A DNA stretch of 64,000 nt from Cyanophora paradoxa (lineage: Eukaryota > Glaucocystophyceae > Cyanophorales > Cyanophoraceae): assembly GCA_004431415.1 (NCBI GenBank), contig QPMI01000531.1, forward strand, positions 1 to 64,000. Direction: 5' to 3'. Each line of letters starts with the position of its first letter. Within the stretch, counting starts at the first letter, position 1. The notes beneath the pieces were generated by a model. That model saw only the letters and a list, made by a program, of their open reading frames with translations, was not told the DNA's origin and did not search any database. Below are positions 10,300 to 19,082 of the stretch, in pieces. Position numbers and translations under genes: made by a program.

Positions 10300-11243
10300 C
10301 TAGCAGCTCGAAACAAACCCTGATATTGGCTTATTGCTGATGTCTAGAGTACGATTATTGTGCATGATCTCAAACGAATCGATTTTCAGCGCATTCCCGT
10401 TGCCAGCAAATGAATTGTGGTTGCGAGTGCCCAGGTGATTTGCATTTCGCACGGTCATCAGGATCGCGTGCACAAGGCCGCTGACGTTGGCAAGGGAGAT
10501 TTCGACTGCATTCCCCGCGTCGTCAGTCTTTAACTGCCTTGAGCGCTTTGAAATAATCTCAGTGAAAGGAATTCGAATACCACCGCTCTCGTTTGCAGAT
10601 TTAAGCATAGACTCAGCCTCTTCGCTAGGGATATTCACGAACTGGCAAACCAGGGCACAATCCGTTAGAGTTGCAACAGCACTAGCGACAGTTCCAACCA
10701 CGCCAGCCGAACGGAAGTCAATTTCGACGGTGGGCATGTCAGCCAGTGCGAGCAGCGGGAAGTACGAATTGTCCCAGAGCTGGGAGGGATCTTTAGTACG
10801 TACTCGCGACTCGCATCGAGAATCTCAAGAGCCGCGTCCTTTCCAAAGCCGTAGCTGCTAGCAAAAGCCTGGGCGGATGCAACGCTATTATCGATGAGCG
10901 CGTTCACAGTAAGCCAGTCTCCGGGGATCACCATCTTGAAGGATCCATGAACAAAGCGCACGTTTTCAATAAATGCACCTGCGCCATTCGGCAGCACCGA
11001 GGCGGCCGCTCCGCCAGCGACGCTGACCTTAAAGTATAGCGAGACACCGTTTAAAAGCTGCTTGCGCGGAAGGTCGAAAGCGGCAGTCTGCGCGAAGCCG
11101 TACGAGTTGCCTCGCGGACGGATCGTTTCAAGGAAAGGCTTGAACTTGGGGCTGACACCGACAGTGAGACCTGGGGATAGATAAAGCTCGCTTGAACCTT
11201 TGGTAGTGAGGAGCTCCTTTAGAGTTGTTCCTGCTTGCGCCAT
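10300..11243 (-). pseudogene. major capsid protein, copy 1 (frameshifted and C-terminally truncated)
   Basis: The N-terminal half starts at ATG 11243 (MAQAGTTLKELLTTKG) and is open for about 150 codons, with beta-rich segments such as QLLNGVSLYFKVSVAGG. At about 10775 the frame changes by -1; the rest continues through DNSYFPLLALADMPTV and NPISGFVSSC-like sequence to TAG at 10300. Compared with copy 2 (20635-21863), the last ~95 codons are missing and unrelated DNA begins. I call it a PLV-type jelly-roll capsid protein from its place opposite the penton gene and its overall pattern. The restored length (about 410 codons in copy 2) is short for a double jelly roll. I cannot prove the fold from sequence alone. 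Confidence 0.6.
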
Positions 11244-11287
11244 TTGCTATTATAGACCAGAAAATTTTCATGCATATTGTTGTAAAG
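11244..11287. promoter_or_regulatory. divergent capsid promoter, copy 1
   Basis: Only 44 bases separate the divergent start codons of the capsid and penton genes. On - the sequence TCTATAATAGC lies just upstream of the capsid ATG, a TATA-like element. The same 44 bases recur unchanged in the second cassette (21864-21907). Confidence 0.5.
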
Positions 11288-12166
11288 ATGAAGCTCCGCG
11301 TAAATGTCGATTCTAGGGACCGTTTCGAAGGCACGTCCTCAAATTTCAAGATCAATCTCCCAAGGCCCCTCGTTAATGTGAAGTCGGTGCGAGTCGATTC
11401 GCTAGAGCTCTTCCATAACATGTTCAACCTGTCAACACAAGCCGCAATTATCACCGGCACCCTTGATCCCTCTGGCGTTGAGAAAACGCGTGCTAATGCT
11501 TTCAAGCCCGGAGTCTATACGCCAACCTCCCTTGCAAACTATCTAAGTACGCTGCTTAAAACTCAGCAGTATAGTTACGGTGGAACTACTTATCAGCGCA
11601 AGTTCGTCGTTCAATTTGAAGAGATCTCAATGCGGCTTAGGTTCCTGTCCGAAGCGGATTTTATTTTGAGTTTCACATCGGCCGAACTAGCGAACCTGCT
11701 CGGGTTTGCGAAGACTCTCAGTGACCTTTCCAGTGAGCTTGACACACCTGAGACAATCGATGGCGTGCAATATTCGTACGAGCTGTTCAGCGATATGCCA
11801 GTTGATCTACTTTATCACACGTATTTGTTCCTGTACATTCAGCAGATCAAAGGCTCGATCTTGACACTTAACCCCTATACAACGGGCTCGATCGCAAAGA
11901 TTCACATCGACTCAAAATTCGGGGAGCTCATCAAGTTCACATCTGAGGATCGTGTTCCCGTCACAGGCTTCGATCGAAACGCTGAGCTGTCTGAACTTGA
12001 CATATCGCTGCGCTATCATAATGGAACAGACGCTGTCACAAACACGGAGTTCTCGTTCGTGCTAGAGTTCGATATCGAGGATGTCTCTTACACGTCTGCT
12101 GCTGCTAAATCCGCAATCAAGAATGCAGCCAGCGAGTACGTCCCCTTCGACAGATCGTTCGCATAA
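11288..12166 (+). CDS. penton / minor capsid protein, copy 1 (intact)
   Basis: An uninterrupted 292-codon frame. The start MKLRVNVDSRDR with SSNFKINLPRPL and SVRVDSLELFHNMFNLS, followed by FKPGVYTPTSLANYLSTLL, is the pattern of polinton/PLV minor capsid (penton) proteins, which form single-jelly-roll pentamers at capsid vertices. ATG 11288 was preferred to upstream in-frame starts because those lie within the divergent promoter. It is the only fully intact virion gene of this cassette besides the next one. A basic-protein gene follows 25 bases downstream on the same strand. Confidence 0.7.
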   Translation: MKLRVNVDSRDRFEGTSSNFKINLPRPLVNVKSVRVDSLELFHNMFNLSTQAAIITGTLDPSGVEKTRANAFKPGVYTPTSLANYLSTLLKTQQYSYGGTTYQRKFVVQFEEISMRLRFLSEADFILSFTSAELANLLGFAKTLSDLSSELDTPETIDGVQYSYELFSDMPVDLLYHTYLFLYIQQIKGSILTLNPYTTGSIAKIHIDSKFGELIKFTSEDRVPVTGFDRNAELSELDISLRYHNGTDAVTNTEFSFVLEFDIEDVSYTSAAAKSAIKNAASEYVPFDRSFA

Positions 12167-12191
12167 GTTTTTTCCCACTACTAGTTAAAAG

Positions 12192-12866
12192 ATGTCGACA
12201 GACAAGCAGTCTCGGCTGCGCACTCCGCGAAAGAAGTCGACAGACATGCAGTCTCGGCTGCGCACTCCGCAGCTTGAAGTCGCTTCCAGCCCTACTAAGA
12301 AGAATCACATCGAGTTCTTGAGTGGTGATACTAGTGCTTACCCGCTAGTCCGTCGCGCTGGTGGCGGTGAGGGTGCATCCAACGACTATGCTCTTACCGC
12401 CGACGAGAACGCTATTCTTGATAAGATCCCGAATTCGCGGACTAAGAAGACCAAGACTAGCAAACTGAAGGATACTGACGATGGGCCGCTGTACATCTCA
12501 GAGACGGCTAATCGTAGCAGGTATTTCATTAAAACTGTGACCGGTCTTAAAACAGTTTCAAAGAAGCGAGCTAGTGATCTTATAGCTGGCATCGCGGCTG
12601 AGACTATGATGGAGAACAAGGTTTTAAATGAACCTATTACTAAGACCAAGATTGATAAGAAGGTCTCTCCTCCTGCAGCTGCTGTTCCTGCTAAGACGAT
12701 CGTTGCGATCCCCGAGGTCGATGAGAATGCTAGCGAATTACCCGTAGCTAACGCATCAATCCTGCGCATCGCCTCTAGCAGTGCTGATCCTGTCGGGCCG
12801 GCGATCGAGTACAAGCCAATGCTGAGCGGCTTCACTAAGCTAGGGCTCCGGCATCGCTGGGAGTGA
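12192..12866 (+). CDS. basic protein of unknown function, copy 1
   Basis: A 224-codon intact frame starting with a short internal repeat (two blocks of MQ/KQSRLRTP), followed by Lys/Thr-rich sequence (SRTKKTKTSKLK) and a C-terminus ending KLGLRHRWE. No domain recognised. It is co-oriented with the penton gene and kept in both cassettes, which suggests a virion or DNA-packaging role; that is inference from position. Confidence 0.55.
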   Translation: MSTDKQSRLRTPRKKSTDMQSRLRTPQLEVASSPTKKNHIEFLSGDTSAYPLVRRAGGGEGASNDYALTADENAILDKIPNSRTKKTKTSKLKDTDDGPLYISETANRSRYFIKTVTGLKTVSKKRASDLIAGIAAETMMENKVLNEPITKTKIDKKVSPPAAAVPAKTIVAIPEVDENASELPVANASILRIASSSADPVGPAIEYKPMLSGFTKLGLRHRWE

Positions 12867-13457
12867 CCGCTCCATAGCTGACTACATGTAAACGCATACG
12901 CAAATACATTTATATTCGATTTATAGTACTGCTAATAACACTACAGTAGGCGATCTGACAAGGCACAACGTTTTGACCCCGTAAACCGTGGTTTCTCGCG
13001 ACAGAGATCGGATTGGACTGAGCCGCTGTGTATGCTATAGTTTCATGATCTATAATTACGAAATCCGCAGCAAGCGCGTTCAGACGCCGCAGCGTTGATG
13101 AGATCTTTAATCGTCGGGTTTGACGATTAAGATGTATGGCGGCTTGACCTCAGCACAGAAGCGCGCCAGGCGCCGGCCAAAGCGTACGCATGCTAAGTAT
13201 GATGCGGAAGAACGATAAAGCAAGTCTCCAGCGCTGGGCACCGCAGCAGTTCCGAGCTTGTGAACGTTTCGCCCTGAGACGTTCACCCTAGCCGGCTCGA
13301 GCTTGACGGCTAAATCTCCGGCTTGGTGTTCGGCTTGAAGCTTGAGGTTAGACTGCGGTTAGACCGTGGTTCGGCTGCGGTTAGAGCGGTGTCGTCGGCG
13401 GTTATACGCGTGTGGTTAGACGCCTTTCGTACGTGTGAGCGCGGTTAGCACGGTTAG
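12867..13457. other. intergenic stretch with a hairpin and GGTTAGA repeats
   Basis: No gene is visible. A hairpin lies at 13103-13133. From about 13345 to 13455 GCGGTTAGA-like units recur irregularly, and short CGGCTTGA-type units occur just before them. Confidence 0.4.
13103..13133. terminator. hairpin, possible 3'-end signal
   Basis: ATCTTTAATCGTC is followed by a six-base loop and GACGATTAAGAT, giving a 12-bp stem with one bulged T. It lies about 240 bases after the basic-protein gene. A terminator or processing role is unproven. Confidence 0.35.
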
Positions 13458-14136
13458 ATGAACGAAAGGACAAGTTTCTCAGAAGCTTCCTCGACTTCGG
13501 CCGACTTGGCAGGAGCCCCAGAAGCTGCAGCTAGCACGTCCACGGTGGAACGCCAGTACAAGACATCACCCGCGCAGCGCGCAGCTGTAGCCAGGTATCG
13601 CGCGACAGAGGCAGGCAAAGTGACGAGAGAGCGCGAGAAGGAGAGCCGCCGCACTCGAGCGCGGAAAGATAAAGCTATGCCATCCAGCGACAAGCAGCTT
13701 GCAACATCGCGCGCAGCCGTACCTGCAGGCCCGCGCATTCAGAACCAACTCCAGGCGCATCACGTCCAGGCACAGATCATAGCCTTCGAGCAGCTCTTCT
13801 CGGAGTGGTTCCCTGCAGCAGCATCGTACTTCAACGATGTCTTAGCACTCAAGCAATGTCTTTGGAACAAGGGCTGCAAGGTTCGCCCGGCGGCCTCCGC
13901 TCGCTTGACGCATGCACATGGACAGTGGCTGATTGCTTGCAACTTTGCAGAGCATGGATGAATACAACATCATGATGGAGCGCCTGGAAAGCACCATGGG
14001 CTCGTTCAAGCAAGCGCGCGCGTCTCTTCTTACCTACCTTCAACAGGCCCAGCTGCAGCAGCAGGCGCAGGTGCAGGCGCAGGTGCAGGCGCAGGTGCAG
14101 GCGCAGGTGCAGGCGGAGGCGCATGCGCAGGCCTAG
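13458..14136 (+). CDS. basic helical protein with Gln-Ala-Gln-Val repeats (one intron)
   Basis: Exon 1 (13458-13880) encodes a Ser/Ala-rich start, a basic helix (ARYRATEAGKVTREREKESR) and a mixed segment. A 70-bp intron (13881-13950, GT to TTTGCAG) joins in phase to exon 2 (13951-14136), which gives SMDEYNIMMERLESTMG and then QAQV repeats from a 12-base tandem unit. The product is 202 residues. It resembles the gene at 8354 in layout: Ser-rich start, basic helix, host-type intron. I do not recognise the family; DNA binding is a guess. The two genes bracket the capsid cassette. Confidence 0.5.
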
Positions 14137-14351
14137 GCGCAGGCGCAGGCTTAGCTATAGCCGCAGTTAACACCTAGATAGACCTCAAGCTAGCTGGTCG
14201 GCGCGCCCGCGCACGCGCTGAGGCTTCGCTGAGGTTTTTGGCTGCGCAGGGAAGACGAACATGCGAGCCCGAGCTGGATTGCGTTTCGGCAGTTAGCTTC
14301 TCTGTACACATCAATCACGTCTAGCTTATTCCGATAGAGAGCTCTAGGAGG

Positions 14352-14617
14352 TCTCTGCAGACCGGCGCGTTTGGGGGCCCGCCTCAATTCACTGCTATAT
14401 CTTTTGCAAGATCGCTTGGTCTAGACGTTAGATATTACCTAGCGGTTGCTGGATGGAGGGGAGGTAGACCAGAGGGAGAGGAGGGCAGTAGACATAGCGG
14501 AGGGGTGGAAGAGAATGAGGGCTGGGAAGGCGCTGGAGTGGGTGAGTGAGGGGTGGGTTTGGGGGTTGAGGGTGGCAAAGAGGGCGGGCCCACCCCGATG
14601 GGGGTACTCTCATTTTT
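14352..14617. repeat. ~265-bp dispersed direct repeat, copy A
   Basis: Similarity to copy A' at 24110-24380 begins at CTCTGCAGACCG and ends at CTCTCATTTTT. Shared blocks include CACTGCTATATCTTTTGCAAG, GTTGCTGGATGGA and AGGTAGACCAGAGGGAGAG. The second half is purine-rich on +. Copy A ends exactly where a fibre reading frame begins without its own N-terminus, so this end is a junction. The two copies lie 9.76 kb apart in the same orientation and may be element-end repeats. Confidence 0.75.
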
Positions 14618-15298
14618 AGCGAATCAATTAAATGTGAATGGGACAAGTTCATTTACAGGATTGATGACCTTCAATGGTGGACTCTTGGGAAATGTTAGCG
14701 TTGAAACTCGAAAAGCTACAACAAGAGTTAATGCACCTGAGATGGATAATGGGACAGATGCAAATGTGAATTATAAACGAAACGGAAATACCATTTTCAC
14801 TCTCGAAAAGACAATAACAGATCTGAAAGCAATCACAATCCCGGAAAATAGTGGTCTGAAACGATCCTATTGTCCAAGAATGAATATATCAAGACAAGCT
14901 CCTGGTTTGACAGGGTCCATAATACTTACAGCTGGAACACCCTTTAACTTTATAAATGGAGCTTATCTTGTAAACAATGAAGGAAACTTTCATCCACAAA
15001 ATTTACAGCTCCTGTTTCCGGAGTATATAGGGTGTTCTTTGCATGTATGAGAGCTGGCACAACCTCTTATACTCATATTGCTACCAGCATTTATTTAAAT
15101 GGAAATCCTACAACCATCCAAACAAGGGTTTCAATGCCGTCCGCAGGGATTTCTAATACATTTGTAACTCCAATTTCATATGAAATTTTACTTTCTGTTA
15201 TTGAAGGTGACTCCTTTGATATACGCAATTCTTCTGGAGCCAGTCTTCAATTTGATATCAGATACTATTTTTCTTGTTATCTTGTTACTGCTACATAA
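14618..15298 (+). pseudogene. fibre-like protein 1, 5'-truncated and frameshifted
   Basis: The frame enters straight from repeat A with no natural start, in LANQLNVNGTSSFTGL, which matches the interior of fibre 2 (LTANQVNITGTSTFTG). It continues with VNAPEMDNGTDANVNYKRNG and a C-terminal beta-rich head (about 14950-15298) like the C1q/TNF-type heads of trimeric fibres. A one-base loss in a G run at about 15031 splits it into two frames. Likely a receptor-binding spike of the virion, by analogy. The abrupt start shows that the upstream part was lost at the junction. Confidence 0.55.
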
Positions 15299-15320
15299 TA
15301 TTATCTGTATAATATAAAGA

Positions 15321-16336
15321 ATGTCCACACAAATAGCAGTTCCTGTTTTCTGTTATGCCGCCCCAAAAATACATCAACTGAACCATACAGTAACAGATGC
15401 AACACCTGGGTTTATTTGCACAGAAACAACAGGGCTGATTCGTTTTCACAAAATTCTGTGATTAGATGCAAAGAAATTCGATGTGATCGCAATGGGGAAA
15501 AATAAGAACCACAGGACTCATTGTATCTAACAAGAACCAAGTCCAATCAGGTCAAATTGTTTCAGATACAGCAATTTATGACAATGTGGGAGGGTTCACC
15601 ACACCAAAATAGTTACTTTTGATAATACAATTAATAATGCTGCTCTTTCAGTTAGAAGTGGAGGGGCATATATTGGAGATGGGCAAGGATTGATGGAACT
15701 CTAACAGCCAATCAAGTAAACATTACAGGAACAAGCACATTTACAGGTTCAGTAACAGCCAATGGAGGCATAAGTATTCCAGAAACAACACAATCGATAA
15801 TAACAGCAACTTCCAAGGTGGTCACACCTGAAATCGATACAGGAGCAAATGTGAATCTTGTTTTGAAACGCAACAGTGATATTATGGCTACTCTGGAAGC
15901 CAATCGCTTGACAATCAACACAAATTGTTATTTAAAATATGACTATCAGCCTCGATTTTCTGTTCAACTTAATTATCCTCATGTTGCTACCAGTGAAACT
16001 GCTCTTATCAATTGGGAGTAGTGTTTGTGAATAATAGGGGGCATTCAATGTCAGTAATGGAAGGTTCACTGCTCCTGTTGCAGGTCATTACAGATTTACA
16101 GCATATACCCATTCAACTTCAAGTAGTCCAATAAGTCTCTCTTTAAAAGTAAATGACCAAGACCCAGGGGTCAAAGTATCATAACACAAAATGACTCAAC
16201 TCTTACGAATAAACCGCTTTACATTAGTGTAATTCTTAACATTGCTATGGGTGAGTATATAACACTTGTAACAAATAATGGGGGTAGCTACACAAATCGA
16301 ACAACATTCACAGGTGAACTTTTGAGTGTCACATAA
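15321..16336 (+). pseudogene. fibre-like protein 2 with C1q-like head, frameshifted
   Basis: ATG 15321 starts MSTQIAVPVFCYAAPK. The shaft region has the family signature RSGGAYIGDG (about 15655-15685), then TANQVNITGTSTFTG and VVTPEIDTGANVN. The C-terminal head has the classic C1q pattern RFTAPVAGHYRFTAY (about 16065-16100) and ends before TAA at 16334. At least five shifts occur, including G-run losses near 15690 and 16036. C1q-like heads form trimers and bind ligands; a cell-attachment role fits but is inferred. Confidence 0.6.
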
Positions 16337-16358
16337 ATTTTCTCTTTATAAAGTAGGA

Positions 16359-16625
16359 ATGTCGAATATCTACCAAGTAGTTCTCTCAGATACTGAGAAG
16401 CTGGGAATGGAATTCTGTGCAGCTTCTGTTCAGGATTGGATTGATAATGTGGTTCATAACAGGGCAAGAATTGCAATTGATGATATTGTTCAGAAAGAGA
16501 TCCAGTCTTGCATTGCATCAGGAATTCAAATACCAACCTCAAAGGAAGCCATCGTTTTACAGGCATTCCAAAGGGGAACTGTAAAGAAAGGTATCGAATA
16601 TAATTATGTCACAGAAGAACAATGA
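16359..16625 (+). CDS. small phage-like protein of unknown function
   Basis: An intact 88-codon frame: MSNIYQVVLSDTEKLGMEF, then VQDWIDNVVHNRARIAIDDI and PTSKEAIVLQAF. Similar short helical proteins, with a W-x3-V-H-x-RAR-A core, occur as uncharacterised genes of marine phages as far as I recall. It sits between fibre genes on the same strand, so a structural or assembly role is possible. Confidence 0.55.
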   Translation: MSNIYQVVLSDTEKLGMEFCAASVQDWIDNVVHNRARIAIDDIVQKEIQSCIASGIQIPTSKEAIVLQAFQRGTVKKGIEYNYVTEEQ

Positions 16626-16660
16626 ACATTATTTTTCTTTCCTTCTTAGTAAAAGAAGCA

Positions 16661-17526
16661 ATGGGTGAATATAATCGAGTTCAACTGCCTATATATTCCC
16701 TTGGATCCCTGCAATGCATTTTCGCCAGCATGAAGTAAATGATGAGGTTCGTGGTTTAGAATCCACAGAGAGACCCAATTCCAATGGCAACTCCTTTGAT
16801 AAAAATTCGATTATTCGAGTTAAAGAGCTGAGAGCTGATAAGAATTCTGGTGTGGTTAAAACAACTCGACTTCTTGTCACAAATGCTAACTTTTTCCAGC
16901 CTACCAATGGAGGTCCTGATGCTTACAGTGTTGATCTGAAAGCCCTTGATTTCGATAAGAATTCTGCTGCTGTTACTGTGAGATCAGGAGGAGCATTTAT
17001 TGGGGGTGGCTGTCGAATTTCAGGTCAGCTTTCATCCTCAATTTCGTATAATGATGTCCCAGATACTCTAGAGCAAAATGTAGAAGACCCCCAACGAATT
17101 CGATTATATACTCCTGTTGCACAGCAGCCATTAATTCAATTTTACATTGGATATACTGTTACTCTTGAAAACTCGGAATTAATTGAAGGAACCAAAAGAG
17201 TACTGAGAGGTCTTGCGATTCCATCTGCAATGCTTTCCCTTTGTAGAGCCAACAACAATCAAGTAGGTCATAGATACTATTTCAATGTTCAGGGATATAA
17301 TCATTTCGGTTATGGCTACTGTGTTTATAATAATAATTTCACCTTTGACTTGTTTGTTACTGATATTGGGTTATATACTATAACTCTTATCGGTTTGAGA
17401 ACAGATATAGCCGCTGTATCAGCTCTTAGAGGTGTAACTCCTGATACTCTTTCAGTTACAGGGTTTTACATGGAGCCAGATGTAATTGATGACCCAACCC
17501 ATAAAAGATATATCCCTTTAATGTAA
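16661..17526 (+). pseudogene. fibre-like protein 3, one frameshift near the start
   Basis: ATG 16661 reads MGEYNRVQLPIYSLG, then a one-base shift at about 16708 enters the long frame with HEVNDEVRGLEST. It shares with fibre 4 the segment V-K-E-L-R-A-D-K-N-S-G-V-V-K-T-T and with fibres 2 and 4 the RSGGAFIGGG signature (about 16985-17015). The C-terminal half differs from the C1q head of fibre 2 and is unrecognised. The stop is followed two bases later by the next gene's ATG, a compact viral layout. Confidence 0.55.
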
Positions 17527-17527
17527 A

Positions 17528-18378
17528 ATGGCTGAGCAACCCCACTTGAACGAATTATTACACCTCAACTATCATTAGCTGCCCCAGCAAACCATGTTTT
17601 ACAGCATGCTACCTTTGATGATGTAGAGGGTCTCCAATCCACAGAGGTCCAACCTACAATGAACACCTTTGGTTCCACCCACAAACTGAGATTACAGGAA
17701 CTCAGATGTGATAAAAATAATGGAATAGTTAAGACAACTAAGCTACTTGTCACAAATGCAAACTTTTCTGCTCATTATGGAGACCCAGATAGCTATGGAG
17801 ATCCTCTGTCTACTTATTCTTTTGAATCTAGGTCGGGAGCTATTAACTGCAAATCGGGGGGAGCATATATTGGGGATGGTCTTAGGGTTGGTGGGGCTGT
17901 TGGAGCGCCTTTATTTGTGAATGATCAACCCAATCCCATTGATCCCAACACAAGAATTCGAACCTATGTCCCCAGCATGAATGCCCCCTATATAATAAAA
18001 ATATTCCCCATTGTTGTAAATGAACAAACAGCAGTAGTAGACTCTCTTGTTGAAATTGGTGACCACTACAAGGTAGTTGTGGATATCCCACCAGATGTTT
18101 ATGCTCTTTGTCAAGTAGAGGGTGGAACTCCTAATTTTGCTGTTGTGATCACCCCATATGATAATTTCGGAATTGCTTATCATGGAGTCAATTTTGGTTT
18201 GGAAGATTATCAGTTTCTGGTTAGAGCCACCAAGTTTGGTATCTACAAGTGTGTATTATATGCTGAGAGAACCGATTTTATTGCAAAGCAGAATACCTAT
18301 GCTGAATACTATGGACAAATCGATATTTCCCCATTTTTGGGCAGGATACTGCTCCATAAGAATATTGGTTATATATAG
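17528..18378 (+). pseudogene. fibre-like protein 4 (paralogue of 3), one frameshift near the start
   Basis: ATG 17528 follows the previous stop by one base. After a shift at about 17558 the frame gives TPQLSLAAPANHV, DDVEGLQST, LQELRCDKNNGIVKTTK and SGGAYIGDGLRVGG (about 17845-17890). The C-terminal half differs from fibre 3. Tandem related fibre genes with varied C-termini suggest diversified host-recognition tips; that is inference. Confidence 0.55.
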
Positions 18379-18381
18379 AGT

Positions 18382-18654
18382 ATGGATAGTAAAACAAAAA
18401 AGTTTATTGATGCTGCTATGACAGTTCATGGTAAAGATAAATTCGATTACAGTGAGACACATTACATCAAAGCTCAAGAGAAAGTATCTGTGAGATGTTT
18501 GCAGTGTAACAAGGTGATCCTTACATATCCCTTTAATCATGTGAAGGGATCAGGTTGTAGGGAATGCAACAAAAAGCATTCTCAGGCTTACAGGAAAAGG
18601 GCTACTTCATCAATCAAAGTAGAGTACAGGGATATTTGCATTAGGTTCGATTAG
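18382..18654 (+). CDS. DUF723-type zinc-finger protein
   Basis: An intact 90-codon frame. The opening FIDAAMTVHGKDKFDYSET and KVSVRCLQCN, then YPFNHVKGSGCRECN, match the DUF723 pattern: HG-x2-x-Y-D-Y-S, a CxxC knuckle, H-x5-GC-x2-C. The module is frequent in phages and large DNA viruses next to homing or HNH-type nucleases and probably binds DNA through a treble-clef zinc site. It starts four bases after the previous stop. No nuclease residues are visible here, so it may be a DNA-binding remnant. Confidence 0.65.
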   Translation: MDSKTKKFIDAAMTVHGKDKFDYSETHYIKAQEKVSVRCLQCNKVILTYPFNHVKGSGCRECNKKHSQAYRKRATSSIKVEYRDICIRFD

Positions 18655-18683
18655 GATTAATTAATTTTTCTAAGGTATTCTTA

Positions 18684-19082
18684 ATGGAGACTAAATACAG
18701 AGGCTTTCATGTAATGCTTGATTACAAGGCTAAAACAGCTATAGCAACAGGTTATGAGCATGTTAGCTTTCTTGGTAATTGGATTATGAGAACCCTTGAA
18801 CAAGCAGTATTGAGACAAGGTATTAGGATTGTTCATAAGCATTGTGAGATATTTGATGGCAAACTATCACCTCCTGGTTTTGCATTGGTTCTGCTATTAG
18901 ATGAAAGCCATTGCACAGCTCATTGTTATTCCAATGAAGGCATGTTAGCAATTGATATATTCAGTTGTGGTAAAGAAGCTCAGCATAAAACACAAGCAGT
19001 TGCAGATGAGATCGATAAAACAATGAATTTCTTAACATTTGAGAAGACTGAGAGACATAAACATGATAGATTCCCGTTTTGA
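18684..19082 (+). CDS. speD: S-adenosylmethionine decarboxylase, prokaryotic (SpeD/SpeH) type
   Basis: An intact 132-codon frame, the usual length for class 1b AdoMet decarboxylase proenzymes. The enzyme makes decarboxylated AdoMet, the aminopropyl donor for spermidine. The visible signature is DESHCTAHCYSNEG (about residues 72-85), with the Glu-Ser-His at which the proenzyme cleaves itself to form the pyruvoyl cofactor, followed by AIDIFSCGKEA with the conserved Cys-Gly. The N-terminal strand (YRGFHVMLDYKAK) and the G-K-L-S-P-P-G-F-A-L stretch also fit. It has no frameshift and no intron, and sits in the AT-rich fibre module, so it is viral cargo rather than a host gene. Some phages and algal viruses carry polyamine genes. 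Confidence 0.8.
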   Translation: METKYRGFHVMLDYKAKTAIATGYEHVSFLGNWIMRTLEQAVLRQGIRIVHKHCEIFDGKLSPPGFALVLLLDESHCTAHCYSNEGMLAIDIFSCGKEAQHKTQAVADEIDKTMNFLTFEKTERHKHDRFPF

